Shown here: positions 31,279 to 41,438 of the stretch, piece after piece
How positions within the stretch are numbered: the stretch's first letter is position 1
Layout: each line of letters starts with the position of its first letter
Origin: Rhodovulum marinum
GTDB lineage: Bacteria; Pseudomonadota; Alphaproteobacteria; Rhodobacterales; Rhodobacteraceae
Reading direction: 5' to 3'
NCBI RefSeq assembly: GCF_004343075.1
Contig: NZ_SLXP01000009.1
Span: 62,001 to 126,000 of the forward strand
Length of the DNA stretch: 64,000 nt
Translations under genes and position numbers: made by a program
The notes under the pieces: model-generated
Databases searched by the model: none
What the model was told of the DNA's origin: nothing
The model's input: the letters and a program-made list of their open reading frames with translations, nothing else

Positions 31279-31929
31279 TCAGGTGGCCAGCATCCGCAAC
31301 CCCTGGGTCACGTCGGTCCGTACCGCCAGCCGCAGCGCCGGTTCGTCACCCGCCCTCAGCGCGGCAAGGATCATGCGGTGATGCTGGGGCGGCTCGGTCC
31401 GGCCAAGCCGACCGTAAAGCGCGCGCATCGTTGGCCCCAGTTGCAGCCAGACGGTTTCCGCCATCGCCAGCATCGCGGGGGCCTGGGCGCGCAGGTACAG
31501 CGCGCGATGGAATTCCAGGTTCGTGCGGATGAACCCCACCGCGTCGCCCCGCGCCACGGTCTCGCCGATGTCGGAATTGATCTTCTGCATCCGCTCGATC
31601 AACGCCATATGCGCGCGCGGCAACGCGCGGCTGGCCAGTTCGGGTTCCAGCAGCGCGCGGAGTGCGGCCAGTTCCTCGATCCGCTCGTTCGTCAACTCGG
31701 GCGTCGAAACCCGCCCCGACGAGGACAGCGTCAGCGCCCCCTCGGCCACCAGCCGCCGCACCGCCTCGCGTGCGGGCGTCATCGACACGCCGAACTGGCG
31801 GCCGATTCCGCGCAAGGTCAGCGCGGCACCCGGCGTCAACTCGCCGTGCATGATCTGGGTTCGAAGCGTGCGGTACAGCCGGTCATGGGCCGCGGTGCCC
31901 GTTTCGCCCGGCCGGGTCTGGATCAGCAT
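31279..31929 (-). CDS. GntR family regulator, FadR/FCD subfamily
   Basis: The 216-residue regulator has an N-terminal winged helix (about 10-75) with LYRTLRTQIMHGELTPGAAL and FGVSMTPAREAVRRLVAEGAL. An all-helical FCD ligand domain (about 90-210) contains the metal-type pattern EFHRAL and QHHRMILAALRAGD. Such regulators bind short palindromes as dimers and respond to organic acids. A TGTGATCAC palindrome lies nine bases upstream of its ATG, and the same core is paired upstream of sdhC and sucC, so I propose that it controls the TCA block and itself. It is convergent with lpd. Confidence 0.9.
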   Translation of the reverse strand: MLIQTRPGETGTAAHDRLYRTLRTQIMHGELTPGAALTLRGIGRQFGVSMTPAREAVRRLVAEGALTLSSSGRVSTPELTNERIEELAALRALLEPELASRALPRAHMALIERMQKINSDIGETVARGDAVGFIRTNLEFHRALYLRAQAPAMLAMAETVWLQLGPTMRALYGRLGRTEPPQHHRMILAALRAGDEPALRLAVRTDVTQGLRMLAT

Positions 31930-31937
31930 GGACGAAC

Positions 31938-31946
31938 TGTGATCAC
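31938..31946. promoter_or_regulatory. Single TGTGATCAC site at the GntR gene start
   Basis: The nine-base core lies 9-17 bases before the GntR ATG and matches the halves of the sdhC and sucC operators. Its position suggests autoregulation by blocking transcription or leader clearance. One nine-base match could occur by chance, so its value depends on the other two sites. Confidence 0.5.
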
Positions 31947-31960
31947 CAAGCGCCCCGCCG

Positions 31961-32653
31961 TCAATCGCCGAAGCGCACCCGGTGCAGCGCCGCCCCATTC
32001 GCGCGCAGCCAGGACCGCGGCGCGGCGTAGTCGGGCATCAGCCGCTCGACCACCGCCCAGAAGGCGGGCGAGTGGTTCATCTCGGCCAGGTGCGCGACCT
32101 CGTGGGCGGCCACGTAATCCAGCACCTGCGGCGGCGCCATGATCAGCCGCCAGGAAAACATCAGGTCGCCGCGCGACGAGCACGACCCCCAGCGCGACCG
32201 CGTATCGCGCAAGGTCAGCCGGCCATAGCCCCGACCCAGCGCGGCGGCGTGGCGGTCGGCGGCCTCGGCCAGGGCGGCGCGCGCCTCGGTCCGCAGGAAC
32301 CCCTGGACACGGGCGGCAACGCCGGTCGCGGGCCCCGGTACCGCAAGGGCCTGCTCGGCCAGTCTCGGCGCGCGCCCGCTACCCGCCACGATGGCCAGCG
32401 CGCGGCCGCGGAACGGCACGGTGCCGCCCAACGCCACCGTGTGCGTATCGGGGCGCGCGGCCAGGTGGCCGCGGATCCAGCCCTCCTTGTCACGCAGGAA
32501 GGCCAGCCCCTCGGCCAGCGGCGCGCGTTTTGGCAATGTCAGCGTCACCCGCCCGTCCAGCTGGGAAATCCGCAGCGAATAACGCCGCGCCCGCGCCGAG
32601 CGGCGCAGGCTGATCTCGAGCGGGGGGTCTCCGGGAAGGTGGGTGGTGCCCAT
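31961..32653 (-). CDS. YgjP-like (DUF45) zinc metalloprotease
   Basis: The 230-residue protein ends with the YgjP/SprT-like metallopeptidase core: LTLRDTRSRWGSCSSRGDLMFSW (Trp/Arg/Cys pattern; shown in order, residues about 146-168) and HEVAHLAEMNHSPAFW with zinc ligands His184, His188 and probably His194. The ATG at 32653 (MGTTHLPGDP) fits the family start; the longer upstream frame crosses the promoter region. The substrate is unknown. It lies 31 bases upstream of the GntR gene on the same strand. Confidence 0.88.
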   Translation of the reverse strand: MGTTHLPGDPPLEISLRRSARARRYSLRISQLDGRVTLTLPKRAPLAEGLAFLRDKEGWIRGHLAARPDTHTVALGGTVPFRGRALAIVAGSGRAPRLAEQALAVPGPATGVAARVQGFLRTEARAALAEAADRHAAALGRGYGRLTLRDTRSRWGSCSSRGDLMFSWRLIMAPPQVLDYVAAHEVAHLAEMNHSPAFWAVVERLMPDYAAPRSWLRANGAALHRVRFGD

Positions 32654-32765
32654 GTCTGCCTCGTGGTTTTCGCTCTGTTCTAGCAGCCCAAAAGGGCTTT
32701 GACACGTCGGGGGACTTGTGGCAGGTGGCTGCAACCGCAAAGACGACACCCGTGAGAGGACATCC

Positions 32766-33104
32766 ATGCCCAAGGAAGAATGGGGCGTAAAGCGCGTTTG
32801 CCCGAACTGCACGACACGCTTCTACGACCTTCAGCGCAACCCGATGACCTGCCCGTCCTGCGGCCACGGCTTCACGCTGGAAAGCCTGACCGCGGGCAAA
32901 AGCCGGACGCTGATCTCCGAAAAGGCGACGCCGGTCAAGGCCGCGACCGATGATGACCTGGAAACCGATGACGACGTGATCGACGACGAGGACGACGCGA
33001 CCGATGTCGACCTCGGCGATGACGTGCTGGACGACGACGATGACGACAGCGTCTCGCTGGACGACATCGCCGACATGTCGTCCGACGACGACGAGGAATC
33101 CTGA
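32766..33104 (+). CDS. TIGR02300 family zinc-ribbon / acidic-tail protein
   Basis: The 112-residue protein starts MPKEEWGVKRVCPNCTTRFY, has a two-CxxC zinc ribbon (CPNC, CPSC) in the first 35 residues and a tail made mostly of aspartate with some serine. This is the TIGR02300 pattern of alphaproteobacteria; its function is unknown. GAGAGGA precedes the ATG at 32766. It is divergent from the metalloprotease gene and just upstream of the tRNA-Ala promoter. Confidence 0.92.
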   Translation: MPKEEWGVKRVCPNCTTRFYDLQRNPMTCPSCGHGFTLESLTAGKSRTLISEKATPVKAATDDDLETDDDVIDDEDDATDVDLGDDVLDDDDDDSVSLDDIADMSSDDDEES

Positions 33105-33128
33105 CCTGCCGCGGGGCGTTTTTTTCGC

Positions 33129-33157
33129 TTGATCTCGCCCCGCCGCTTTCATAGATA
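33129..33157 (+). promoter_or_regulatory. Promoter of tRNA-Ala
   Basis: TTGATC (33129-33134) and TAGATA (33152-33157) are separated by exactly 17 bases, placing transcription start near 33164, about 25 bases before the tRNA. A GCGATCCG-AA-CGGATCGC palindrome follows in the tRNA leader. The spacing and hexamers are close to a sigma-70 consensus. Confidence 0.65.
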
Positions 33158-33189
33158 CACCGAGCGATCCGAACGGATCGCACCCGGTC

Positions 33190-33670
<481 letters not shown>

Positions 33671-33800
33671 ATAGCTCCTTGGCTTGGCGGTAGGTCATCC
33701 AGAACGGGGAGTTATAGCCCTGCTCCATCGAAGCCGCCCAAAGCATCAGGACATTAATCCCGCCATAGGCCACGCCGTTATGGCGCAGGGGCTTCGGGGC
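33671..33800 (-). pseudogene. ArdC-like antirestriction protein fragment
   Basis: On the minus strand the frame PKPLRHNGVAYGGINVLMLW followed by AASMEQGYNSPFWMTYRQAK is typical of the N-terminal single-strand DNA-binding domain of ArdC/DUF1738 antirestriction proteins of plasmids and integrative elements. It joins in frame to the recombinase remnant near 33670, so a deletion fused two genes. The 5' end is lost where an MFS fragment on the other strand begins. No functional product is expected. Confidence 0.75.
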
Positions 33801-34030
33801 CGGCGCTGTTCGTCGAGATGTTTCCAGAACGCGACCGTCTCTCGGGGTATTCCGTGGCCTTCAATATCGGTGTCGGGGTTTTCGGCGGCCTTTCGCCAAT
33901 GATCGCGACCAGCCTGATCGCCGCAACGGGTTCGGCGACCGCACCGGCGCTCTGTACCGCATTCGCGGGACTGACGGCGGTCGTTGCTCTGGCACTCACC
34001 CCAGGCCGGAACCGCGCGCCATTGCGTTGA
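33785..34030 (+). pseudogene. C-terminal fragment of an MFS metabolite:H+ symporter
   Basis: The plus-strand frame reads ASGPALFVEMFPERDRLSGY and then SVAFNIGVGVFGGLSPMIAT before a last membrane helix and a TGA at 34030. This matches the last third of sugar-phosphate/proline-type (MHS) MFS transporters. Everything upstream is missing and the breakpoint coincides with the ArdC fragment. It is a third truncated gene in the scar between the tRNA and the ATPase operon. Confidence 0.75.
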
Positions 34031-34138
34031 GCGCGGAGAAAGGGCGTAGGCCTCGATTTCTTGAGGGAAAGCCAGAAAAATTGACGTCAGTCAATGCCCG
34101 AGGCCCCAAAGTGCAACACCCTGTACGATGCGGAATAA

Positions 34139-36055
<1,917 letters not shown>

Positions 36056-36063
<8 letters not shown>

Positions 36064-36343
36064 ACCCGACCACGACGGACGCCGCGATATGCAAGAGGCC
36101 GTGCGCCGCCGCGCAGAACGCCGCGCCACCTGGGAGAAAGAGGGCGAGCGGCCCCTTTGGAAGAACATGTCGATGATCGGCGCGCTGGGCTGGTTGATCG
36201 TGATGCCGACGCTCTTGGGCGTCTTCGCTGGGCGCTGGCTTGACGGAATGCTGGGAACCGGCGTCACATTCAGCGGGGCGCTGACCTTCGTGGGCGCGGG
36301 TCTGGGATTTTACCTGGCATGGAAGAGGATGAACCAGGAATGA
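36056..36343 (+). CDS. atpQ: N-type ATPase AtpQ (AtpI-like) subunit
   Basis: The 95-residue protein has a basic, charged N-terminus (about 1-35) and two membrane helices separated by a short polar turn (WLDGMLGTGVTF). This matches the AtpQ/AtpZ-like protein placed after epsilon in N-ATPase operons, thought to help c-ring assembly or ion access. It starts inside the end of atpC and overlaps atpR by four bases. Confidence 0.88.
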
Positions 36344-36612
36344 GCATGGCCCTCCTTGTTCAGGCCGTCGCGGGGCTTGCCGGGGGCCTGGCCCTGGGCG
36401 CGGTCTATTTCGCGCTGCTGGGGCGCAGTGTGGCGCTGGCCGCGCCCACCGGCACGCGCGGCCGGGCGCTGATCTTCTTCGGTTTGCGCCTGTCGCTGGC
36501 CGCGGGGGCGCTGTGGTTGACGGCGCAGGCCAGCGGCCTGGCGCTGATCGCGATGCTGGCGGGATTCCTGTTGGCGCGCGGCGTGGTCCTTCGCCGGGTC
36601 AGGGAAGGCTGA
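36340..36612 (+). CDS. atpR: N-type ATPase AtpR subunit
   Basis: This 90-residue protein has three predicted helices (LLVQAVAGLAGGLALGAVYF, ALIFFGLRLSLAAGALWL, ALIAMLAGFLLARGVV) and a basic C-terminus. AtpR is a small subunit specific to N-ATPases. Its conserved arginine in the second helix (FGLRLSLA) has been suggested to interact with the c ring; that is family knowledge, not shown here. Start and stop are close-packed with atpQ and atpB. Confidence 0.88.
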   Translation: MSMALLVQAVAGLAGGLALGAVYFALLGRSVALAAPTGTRGRALIFFGLRLSLAAGALWLTAQASGLALIAMLAGFLLARGVVLRRVREG

Positions 36613-36615
36613 GAC

Positions 36616-37284
36616 ATGGACGCCAGCCCGCTTGCCCCGGACGTTTTGTTCATGCTCGGCCCGGTGCCGATCAGCCGGGCGGTGGCGACCACCTGGGCCA
36701 TCATGGTGCTGCTCTGGGGTGTGCTTGCCCTGGCCTTCCGCACGGGCGCGCCCAGGGGCGGCGCGCTGCAATCGGCGCTGGAGATCGTGGTGACGACCAT
36801 CGCCGCGCAACTGCGCGAGATCTTCGACCGCGACCCCTGGCCGTTCCTGCCTCTGCTGGGCTCGCTCTTCATCTTCCTCGTGCTGGCCAATCTGGCGGCT
36901 GTGGTGCCCGGGGTGACACCGCCCACGGGCCATATCGAAACGCCGATGGCGCTGGGGTTGATCGTGTTCCTGTCGGTCCATGCCTACGGGCTGCGGGCAC
37001 GGGGCACGCGGCGCTACCTGCATCACTATCTTGAGCCCACCCCGTTCCTGTTGCCACTGAACCTGCTGTCCGAGTTGACGCGCATCTTCTCGCTGATGAT
37101 CCGGCTGTTCGGCAACATGATGAGCCATGAATTCGTCATCGCGATCCTCGCACTTCTGGCCGGGCTCTTGGTGCCGGTGCCGTTCCTGCTGCTTGGTATC
37201 CTGATCGGGCTGATCCAGGCCTATATCTTCACCGTGCTTGCAACCGTCTATATCGCCGCCGCCGTCGGCGCGGTGGAGGCGTGA
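36616..37284 (+). CDS. atpB: N-type ATPase subunit a
   Basis: The 222-residue stator channel subunit has five to six helices. The essential arginine lies in the conserved LMIRLFGNMMSHEF motif near residue 160, and YIFTVLATVYIAAAVGA ends the protein. The sequence is shorter than the housekeeping subunit a and typical of N-ATPases. It forms the ion half-channels against the c ring. Confidence 0.94.
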   Translation: MDASPLAPDVLFMLGPVPISRAVATTWAIMVLLWGVLALAFRTGAPRGGALQSALEIVVTTIAAQLREIFDRDPWPFLPLLGSLFIFLVLANLAAVVPGVTPPTGHIETPMALGLIVFLSVHAYGLRARGTRRYLHHYLEPTPFLLPLNLLSELTRIFSLMIRLFGNMMSHEFVIAILALLAGLLVPVPFLLLGILIGLIQAYIFTVLATVYIAAAVGAVEA

Positions 37285-37300
37285 GAAAGGACAGGACCAC

Positions 37301-37549
37301 ATGGAAAACGCCGTCGAAATCATCAGTGTCCTGGGCGCGGCGCTCGCCGTTTCCGTGGGCGCCATCGGCCCGGCGCTGGGAGAAGGGCGCGCCGTTGCCG
37401 CCGCGATGGAGGCCATCGCCCGCCAGCCCGAGGCCGCCGGGACGCTGTCGCGCACGCTGTTCGTGGGGCTCGCGATGATCGAGACCATGGCGATCTACTG
37501 CCTGGTGATCGCGCTGCTTCTGCTCTACGCCAACCCGTTCACCGGCTAG
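37301..37549 (+). CDS. atpE: N-type ATPase subunit c
   Basis: The 82-residue hairpin protein has two helices around the loop ARQPEAAG (40-47). In helix two Glu61-Thr62 and Tyr66 (ETMAIY) occupy the positions of the Na+ ligands Glu-Ser...Tyr of the Ilyobacter c ring. In helix one Glu28 (GEG) replaces the glutamine ligand, as in other N-ATPases. This supports Na+ binding, but proton use is not excluded by sequence. AAAGGA lies before the ATG. Confidence 0.93.
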   Translation: MENAVEIISVLGAALAVSVGAIGPALGEGRAVAAAMEAIARQPEAAGTLSRTLFVGLAMIETMAIYCLVIALLLLYANPFTG

Positions 37550-37552
37550 GCC

Positions 37553-38290
37553 ATGCAGATCGACTGGTGGACGCTTGCGCTGCAGACGATCAATTTCCTG
37601 GTCGTCGTCTGGCTGCTCAGCCGCTTCCTGTACCGCCCGGTCCGGCGCATGATCGAAGAGCGCGAGGCGGCCGACCGCAAGGCCGCCGAGGCGGCAGAGG
37701 AAAAGGCCCGCAAGGCCGAGGAGGCGCGCGCGGACTACGAGACAAGGCGCGCCGAACTGGACGAAACCTATCGCAAGCGCGAGGCAGAGCTGCACGCCGC
37801 AGCCGCAAAGGAACGCAACGCCATGCTGGAGGCTGCGCAGAACGAGGCGGATGCCCTGATCGCCGAGGCACGCGACAGGATCGCGCGCGAGCGCCGCGAG
37901 GCGCTGGAGGCCCTGCAGGCGCGTATTGCCGGGTTGGCCGCGGACCTGGCGAAAACCGCCCTGAAGGGCCAAGCGCCCTCTGCCACGGCCGAGGTCGAGC
38001 GGGTCGCCGCCTTTCTGGACGGCCTGTCCGGGGCCGAGCGCGAGGAGTTGCGCCGCGACCTTTCGGCGGACCGGGGCGCCGTGACGGTCACGACCGCTGC
38101 GGCCCCGCCCGAAGACCTTCGCACGGCCTGGCGCGCGGCGCTGTCCCAACGGCTGGGTGACGATCTGCGCGTGGAGTTTATCGAGGATCCCGCGATCCTG
38201 GGCGGGGTGGAATTGCACCTGCCCCACGGCGCGCTGCGGTTTTCCGTGGCGGACCGCCTGAACCGGGCCGCCGCTGCGATGAAGGACTAG
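37553..38290 (+). CDS. atpF: N-type ATPase subunit b with C-terminal delta-like region
   Basis: At 245 residues this is much longer than a normal b subunit (about 156-180). It has one N-terminal membrane helix (about 10-26), then a long Ala/Glu/Arg-rich coiled coil (30-135). A globular C-terminal part ends with IEDPAILGGVELHLPHGALR, which resembles the end of delta/OSCP. The operon has no delta gene, so this region probably replaces it as the stator link to F1. The delta resemblance is by eye. Confidence 0.9.
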   Translation: MQIDWWTLALQTINFLVVVWLLSRFLYRPVRRMIEEREAADRKAAEAAEEKARKAEEARADYETRRAELDETYRKREAELHAAAAKERNAMLEAAQNEADALIAEARDRIARERREALEALQARIAGLAADLAKTALKGQAPSATAEVERVAAFLDGLSGAEREELRRDLSADRGAVTVTTAAAPPEDLRTAWRAALSQRLGDDLRVEFIEDPAILGGVELHLPHGALRFSVADRLNRAAAAMKD

Positions 38291-38293
38291 GCA

Positions 38294-39826
38294 ATGGGAC
38301 TGGAGCGCGAGGCAGGCGACTGGATCGAGGGGGCACGCGCCCGCCTGGAGGGCGCCGACATCTCCCCGAGGCTGGACCATGTCGGCCGGGTAGAGGAAAT
38401 CGGCGACGGGGTCGCCCATGTCTCGGGCCTGCCGCATACGCGCCTGGACGAGCTTTTGCGCTTCGAGGACGGCACGCTGGGTCTTGCCATGACGGCAAGC
38501 GAGCGGGTCACGGGCTGCGTCCTGCTTTCCTCCGGGGACGGGGTCAGGGCTGGCAGCAAGGTCTATGGCACGGGACAGATCGCCCGCGTGCCCGTGGGCG
38601 AGGCCCTGCTGGGCCGGGTCGTGTCGCCGATCGGCCTGCCGCTGGACGATGGACCGCCGCTTGCCGCCGATCGCCGGGACCCGGTCGAACGCCCCGCGCC
38701 GGGCATCGTGGACCGCGACCTGGTGACCGAACCGCTGCTGACCGGGCTGACCGTCATCGACGCGATGATCCCGCTGGGCCGCGGCCAGCGGCAGTTGATC
38801 GTGGGCGACCGCAAGACCGGCAAGACCACCATCGCCATCGACACGATCATCAACCAGCGCGCCTCGGACGTGGTCTGCGTCTATGCCGCCATCGGGCAGA
38901 AGGCGTCGACCGTTGTGCGCGTGATCGACGCGGTAAAAAGCCATGGCGCGGCGGAGCGGACGATCTTCGTCGTGGGTGCTGCCGATGCCGCGCCGGGCGC
39001 GCAATGGATTACGCCCTATGCTGCCTGCACCATCGCGGAGTATTTCCGCGACCGCGGCCAGCATGCCCTGCTGATCCTCGACGACCTGACCAAGCACGCG
39101 ATCATCTACCGCCAGCTTTCGCTGCTGCTGCGCAAGCCGCCGGGGCGCGAGGCCTATCCGGGCGACGTGTTCTACCTGCATGCGCGCCTGTTGGAGCGCG
39201 CGGCGAAGCTGTCGGCGGACCGGGGCGGCGGCTCGATGACGGCCTTTCCGATTGCCGAAACCCAGGCGGGCAACCTGACCGCCTATATCCCCACCAACCT
39301 GATCTCGATCACCGACGGGCAGGTCTACCTGGAGCCGAAGCTGTTCTACGAGGGGCAGAAACCGGCGGTGAATGTCGGCATGAGCGTCAGCCGGGTCGGC
39401 GGCGCGACACAGGCCAAGGCGATCAAGTCGCTCGCGGATTCGCTCAAGCTCGATTACGCGCAGTTCCTGGAACTGGAGATCTTCACCCGCTTCGGCGCGA
39501 TGGCCGACGAGCGCACCGCAAGGAAAATCGCGCATGGCCGACGCCTGCGCGCGATCCTGGCGCAGACCGAATACGCGCCGCTGCCGCTGTCGTTGCAGGT
39601 CGCGCTGCTGATTGCCGTGGCGACGGGCAAGCTGGACGACCTGCCCCTGGAAAAACTGCCCCGCCTGCGCGCCATGCTGAGCGAACGCCTGCCCCAGGAC
39701 CGGCCCCGCGCGGCATCCGAGATCGACACGACGGGCGAATTGTCCGACGCGGCACGCGCGACCCTTGTAGACCTGATCGACGCCTGCCTGCGTGATCTGT
39801 CCGGCGCTGATGCCCCGGGGGAGTAG
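38294..39826 (+). CDS. atpA: N-type ATPase alpha subunit
   Basis: The 510-residue F1 subunit contains Walker A GDRKTGKT near residue 173, IGQKASTVVRV, LLILDDLTKHA and PGREAYPGDVFYLHARLLER. It alternates with beta in the F1 hexamer and binds nucleotide non-catalytically. The start is three bases after atpF and the stop directly abuts the GTG of atpG, so translation is coupled. Confidence 0.96.
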   Translation: MGLEREAGDWIEGARARLEGADISPRLDHVGRVEEIGDGVAHVSGLPHTRLDELLRFEDGTLGLAMTASERVTGCVLLSSGDGVRAGSKVYGTGQIARVPVGEALLGRVVSPIGLPLDDGPPLAADRRDPVERPAPGIVDRDLVTEPLLTGLTVIDAMIPLGRGQRQLIVGDRKTGKTTIAIDTIINQRASDVVCVYAAIGQKASTVVRVIDAVKSHGAAERTIFVVGAADAAPGAQWITPYAACTIAEYFRDRGQHALLILDDLTKHAIIYRQLSLLLRKPPGREAYPGDVFYLHARLLERAAKLSADRGGGSMTAFPIAETQAGNLTAYIPTNLISITDGQVYLEPKLFYEGQKPAVNVGMSVSRVGGATQAKAIKSLADSLKLDYAQFLELEIFTRFGAMADERTARKIAHGRRLRAILAQTEYAPLPLSLQVALLIAVATGKLDDLPLEKLPRLRAMLSERLPQDRPRAASEIDTTGELSDAARATLVDLIDACLRDLSGADAPGE

Positions 39827-40723
39827 GTGGAGGATCTCGCGCGCATAGAGGCCCGCCTCGAAAGCCTGGACGAGTTGGGCGAACTGGTTGGCGCCCTGCG
39901 CTCGATGGCGGCAGCGCGGGCGCGCGAGGCCCAAGACGCGCTGGTAGGCACCCGCGCCTATAGCAGCATCATCGAGCGAGCGATTGCCAGTGTTGCCCCC
40001 GCTGCCTCTCTTGAGGCGGCGACTGGATCGGGTGGACGGCCCGTGCTGCTGCTGATCGCCTCGGAAAACGGATTTGTCGGCGGCTTCAATGCCCGCATGA
40101 GCGCCGTGGCGCGACAAGCCCGCTCCCCGGACGAGCGGTTGATGATCGTCGGGCGAAGGGGGGAAATCGCGGCCATGGAAGACGGGCTTTCGGCCGAGCG
40201 CAGCTTTGCGATGACCTCGCGCGTGGGGGGGATCGGCGCGCTGGCGCGCCGCGTTACCGCCTGCCTGTCGGACGTGCACAGCGCCCGTATCGCCTTTGCC
40301 CGGCACCAGAGCGGGGCCAGATACGCCCCCGTCGTCAGGCAGGTGCTGCCGCTTGTCCCGATATCAGAGCCCGCCAGCGGCCCAGCGCCGACGCCGCTCT
40401 TCCACCTGTCCCCGGACGCTCTGATCGCGGCGCTGGCCCGGGAATACCTGTTTGCCGAGATCGCCCACGCGCTGATGGAAAGCCTTGCCAGCGAGAACGC
40501 CGCACGGATGCAGGCGATGGACGCGGCGTCGCGCAATATCGACGACCGGCTGGAGATGCTGAAAGCCCACGAACGCGCCGCGCGTCAGGAAAAGACGACA
40601 TCCGACATGCTGGATGTCGTCACCGGGGCCGAGGCCGTGAACCAGCGCCCCGAGCCGTCAGCCGGCATGGAACAGAAAGGCCGCAACCAGGCCGAACAGG
40701 GCGGCAACCATCAGTGCAAGTAG
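39827..40723 (+). CDS. atpG: N-type ATPase gamma subunit
   Basis: The 298-residue central stalk subunit starts with GTG immediately after atpA. Its N-terminus (IEARLESLDELGELVGALRSMAAARARE, given in part) and C-terminus (LMESLASENAARMQAMDAAS) are the coiled-coil parts conserved in gamma. The extreme C-terminus (Gln/Asn-rich) overlaps the convergent DUF202 gene by 66 bases and may be less constrained. It ends the nine-gene operon. Confidence 0.93.
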   Translation: MEDLARIEARLESLDELGELVGALRSMAAARAREAQDALVGTRAYSSIIERAIASVAPAASLEAATGSGGRPVLLLIASENGFVGGFNARMSAVARQARSPDERLMIVGRRGEIAAMEDGLSAERSFAMTSRVGGIGALARRVTACLSDVHSARIAFARHQSGARYAPVVRQVLPLVPISEPASGPAPTPLFHLSPDALIAALAREYLFAEIAHALMESLASENAARMQAMDAASRNIDDRLEMLKAHERAARQEKTTSDMLDVVTGAEAVNQRPEPSAGMEQKGRNQAEQGGNHQCK

Positions 40724-40978
40724 CCCATCCCCCAGCCCTGTCGTGTCGGGCTCCAAGCCGGGAGAGTCGATCCTGCGCCTGATCCGCCGCATGCGCAGGA
40801 AAGCCAGCGCAATCACGATGCCGCCGACGAGCATCAAGGACAGTTCGCTCCAGGCCGCCGGCGTCTCGGGACGCATGCGGGCAGCTACCAGGCCAAAGCC
40901 CTCTATCGCGACCACGGTTCTGACCCATGCCAGAAAGGTTCGTTCGTTCGCGGCATGGGAGTCATGGTTCCGGATCAA
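40658..40978 (-). CDS. DUF202 (YidH-like) membrane protein
   Basis: The 106-residue protein begins ANERTFLAWVRTVVAIEGFG after a short polar start, the DUF202 hallmark, and has three membrane helices. The function of the family is unknown. It converges with atpG, overlapping its end by 66 bases, so the two transcripts may interfere. Confidence 0.85.
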   Translation of the reverse strand: MIRNHDSHAANERTFLAWVRTVVAIEGFGLVAARMRPETPAAWSELSLMLVGGIVIALAFLRMRRIRRRIDSPGLEPDTTGLGDGLLALMVAALFGLVAAFLFHAG

Positions 40979-41054
40979 TGCCGAAATCCCTTTTTATCGC
41001 GGCCCTTGGTTATACCGCTGGGTCAACCATCGATGACCGGCGCCCGGCCACAGA

Positions 41055-41414
41055 TCATGCGCACAGCCAGTCCCAGGCGGTTTCCAGTTCCGCACCGGTG
41101 AAGATCCGCACCTCGCCCTTGAACAGAAAGGCGCTGAGCCGCACGCACCAGACGACCCAATCCGGGGCGCCCACGAGGGCCAGCCGGTCGAAATCCGCCA
41201 TATGCCCGAAGCCGAGCGAGGCATCGGCCCAGGCGGCCTGCAAGTCCCAGCCTTCGAAACCGGCATCGGCATAGAACAGAACGCGCAGCTTGCCATGCCG
41301 CCGGAACAGCTCTTCCAGTTTCGGCAGCAGCGCATCGTAGTCCGCCTGGTGCAAGCGCCCGGTGACATGGATGGCCACACGGTTGCCCTCGCTTCGATCC
41401 ATCATCTCGATCAT
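41055..41414 (-). CDS. SpoIIAA-like (STAS-fold) protein
   Basis: The 119-residue protein has the SpoIIAA-like pattern: VAIHVTGRLHQADYDALLPK, KLRVLFYADAGFEGWD, FDRLALVGAPDWVVW and FKGEVRIFTGAELETAWDWL. It is a STAS/CRAL-TRIO-like fold with a hydrophobic pocket found in many proteobacteria, often in stress or membrane-related islands. No partner kinase is visible. It lies 24 bases after the beta-CASP nuclease gene on the same strand. Confidence 0.85.
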   Translation of the reverse strand: MIEMMDRSEGNRVAIHVTGRLHQADYDALLPKLEELFRRHGKLRVLFYADAGFEGWDLQAAWADASLGFGHMADFDRLALVGAPDWVVWCVRLSAFLFKGEVRIFTGAELETAWDWLCA

Positions 41415-41438
41415 CTCGTCCTCCCGCGGTCTCCCTTC

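Noticed and set aside
33105-33150. Terminator after the TIGR02300 gene
   Set aside because: A seven-T run follows GCGGGGCG, but the only complementary arm (CGCCCCGC) lies beyond the T run, so the T tract would sit in the loop; not a standard terminator.
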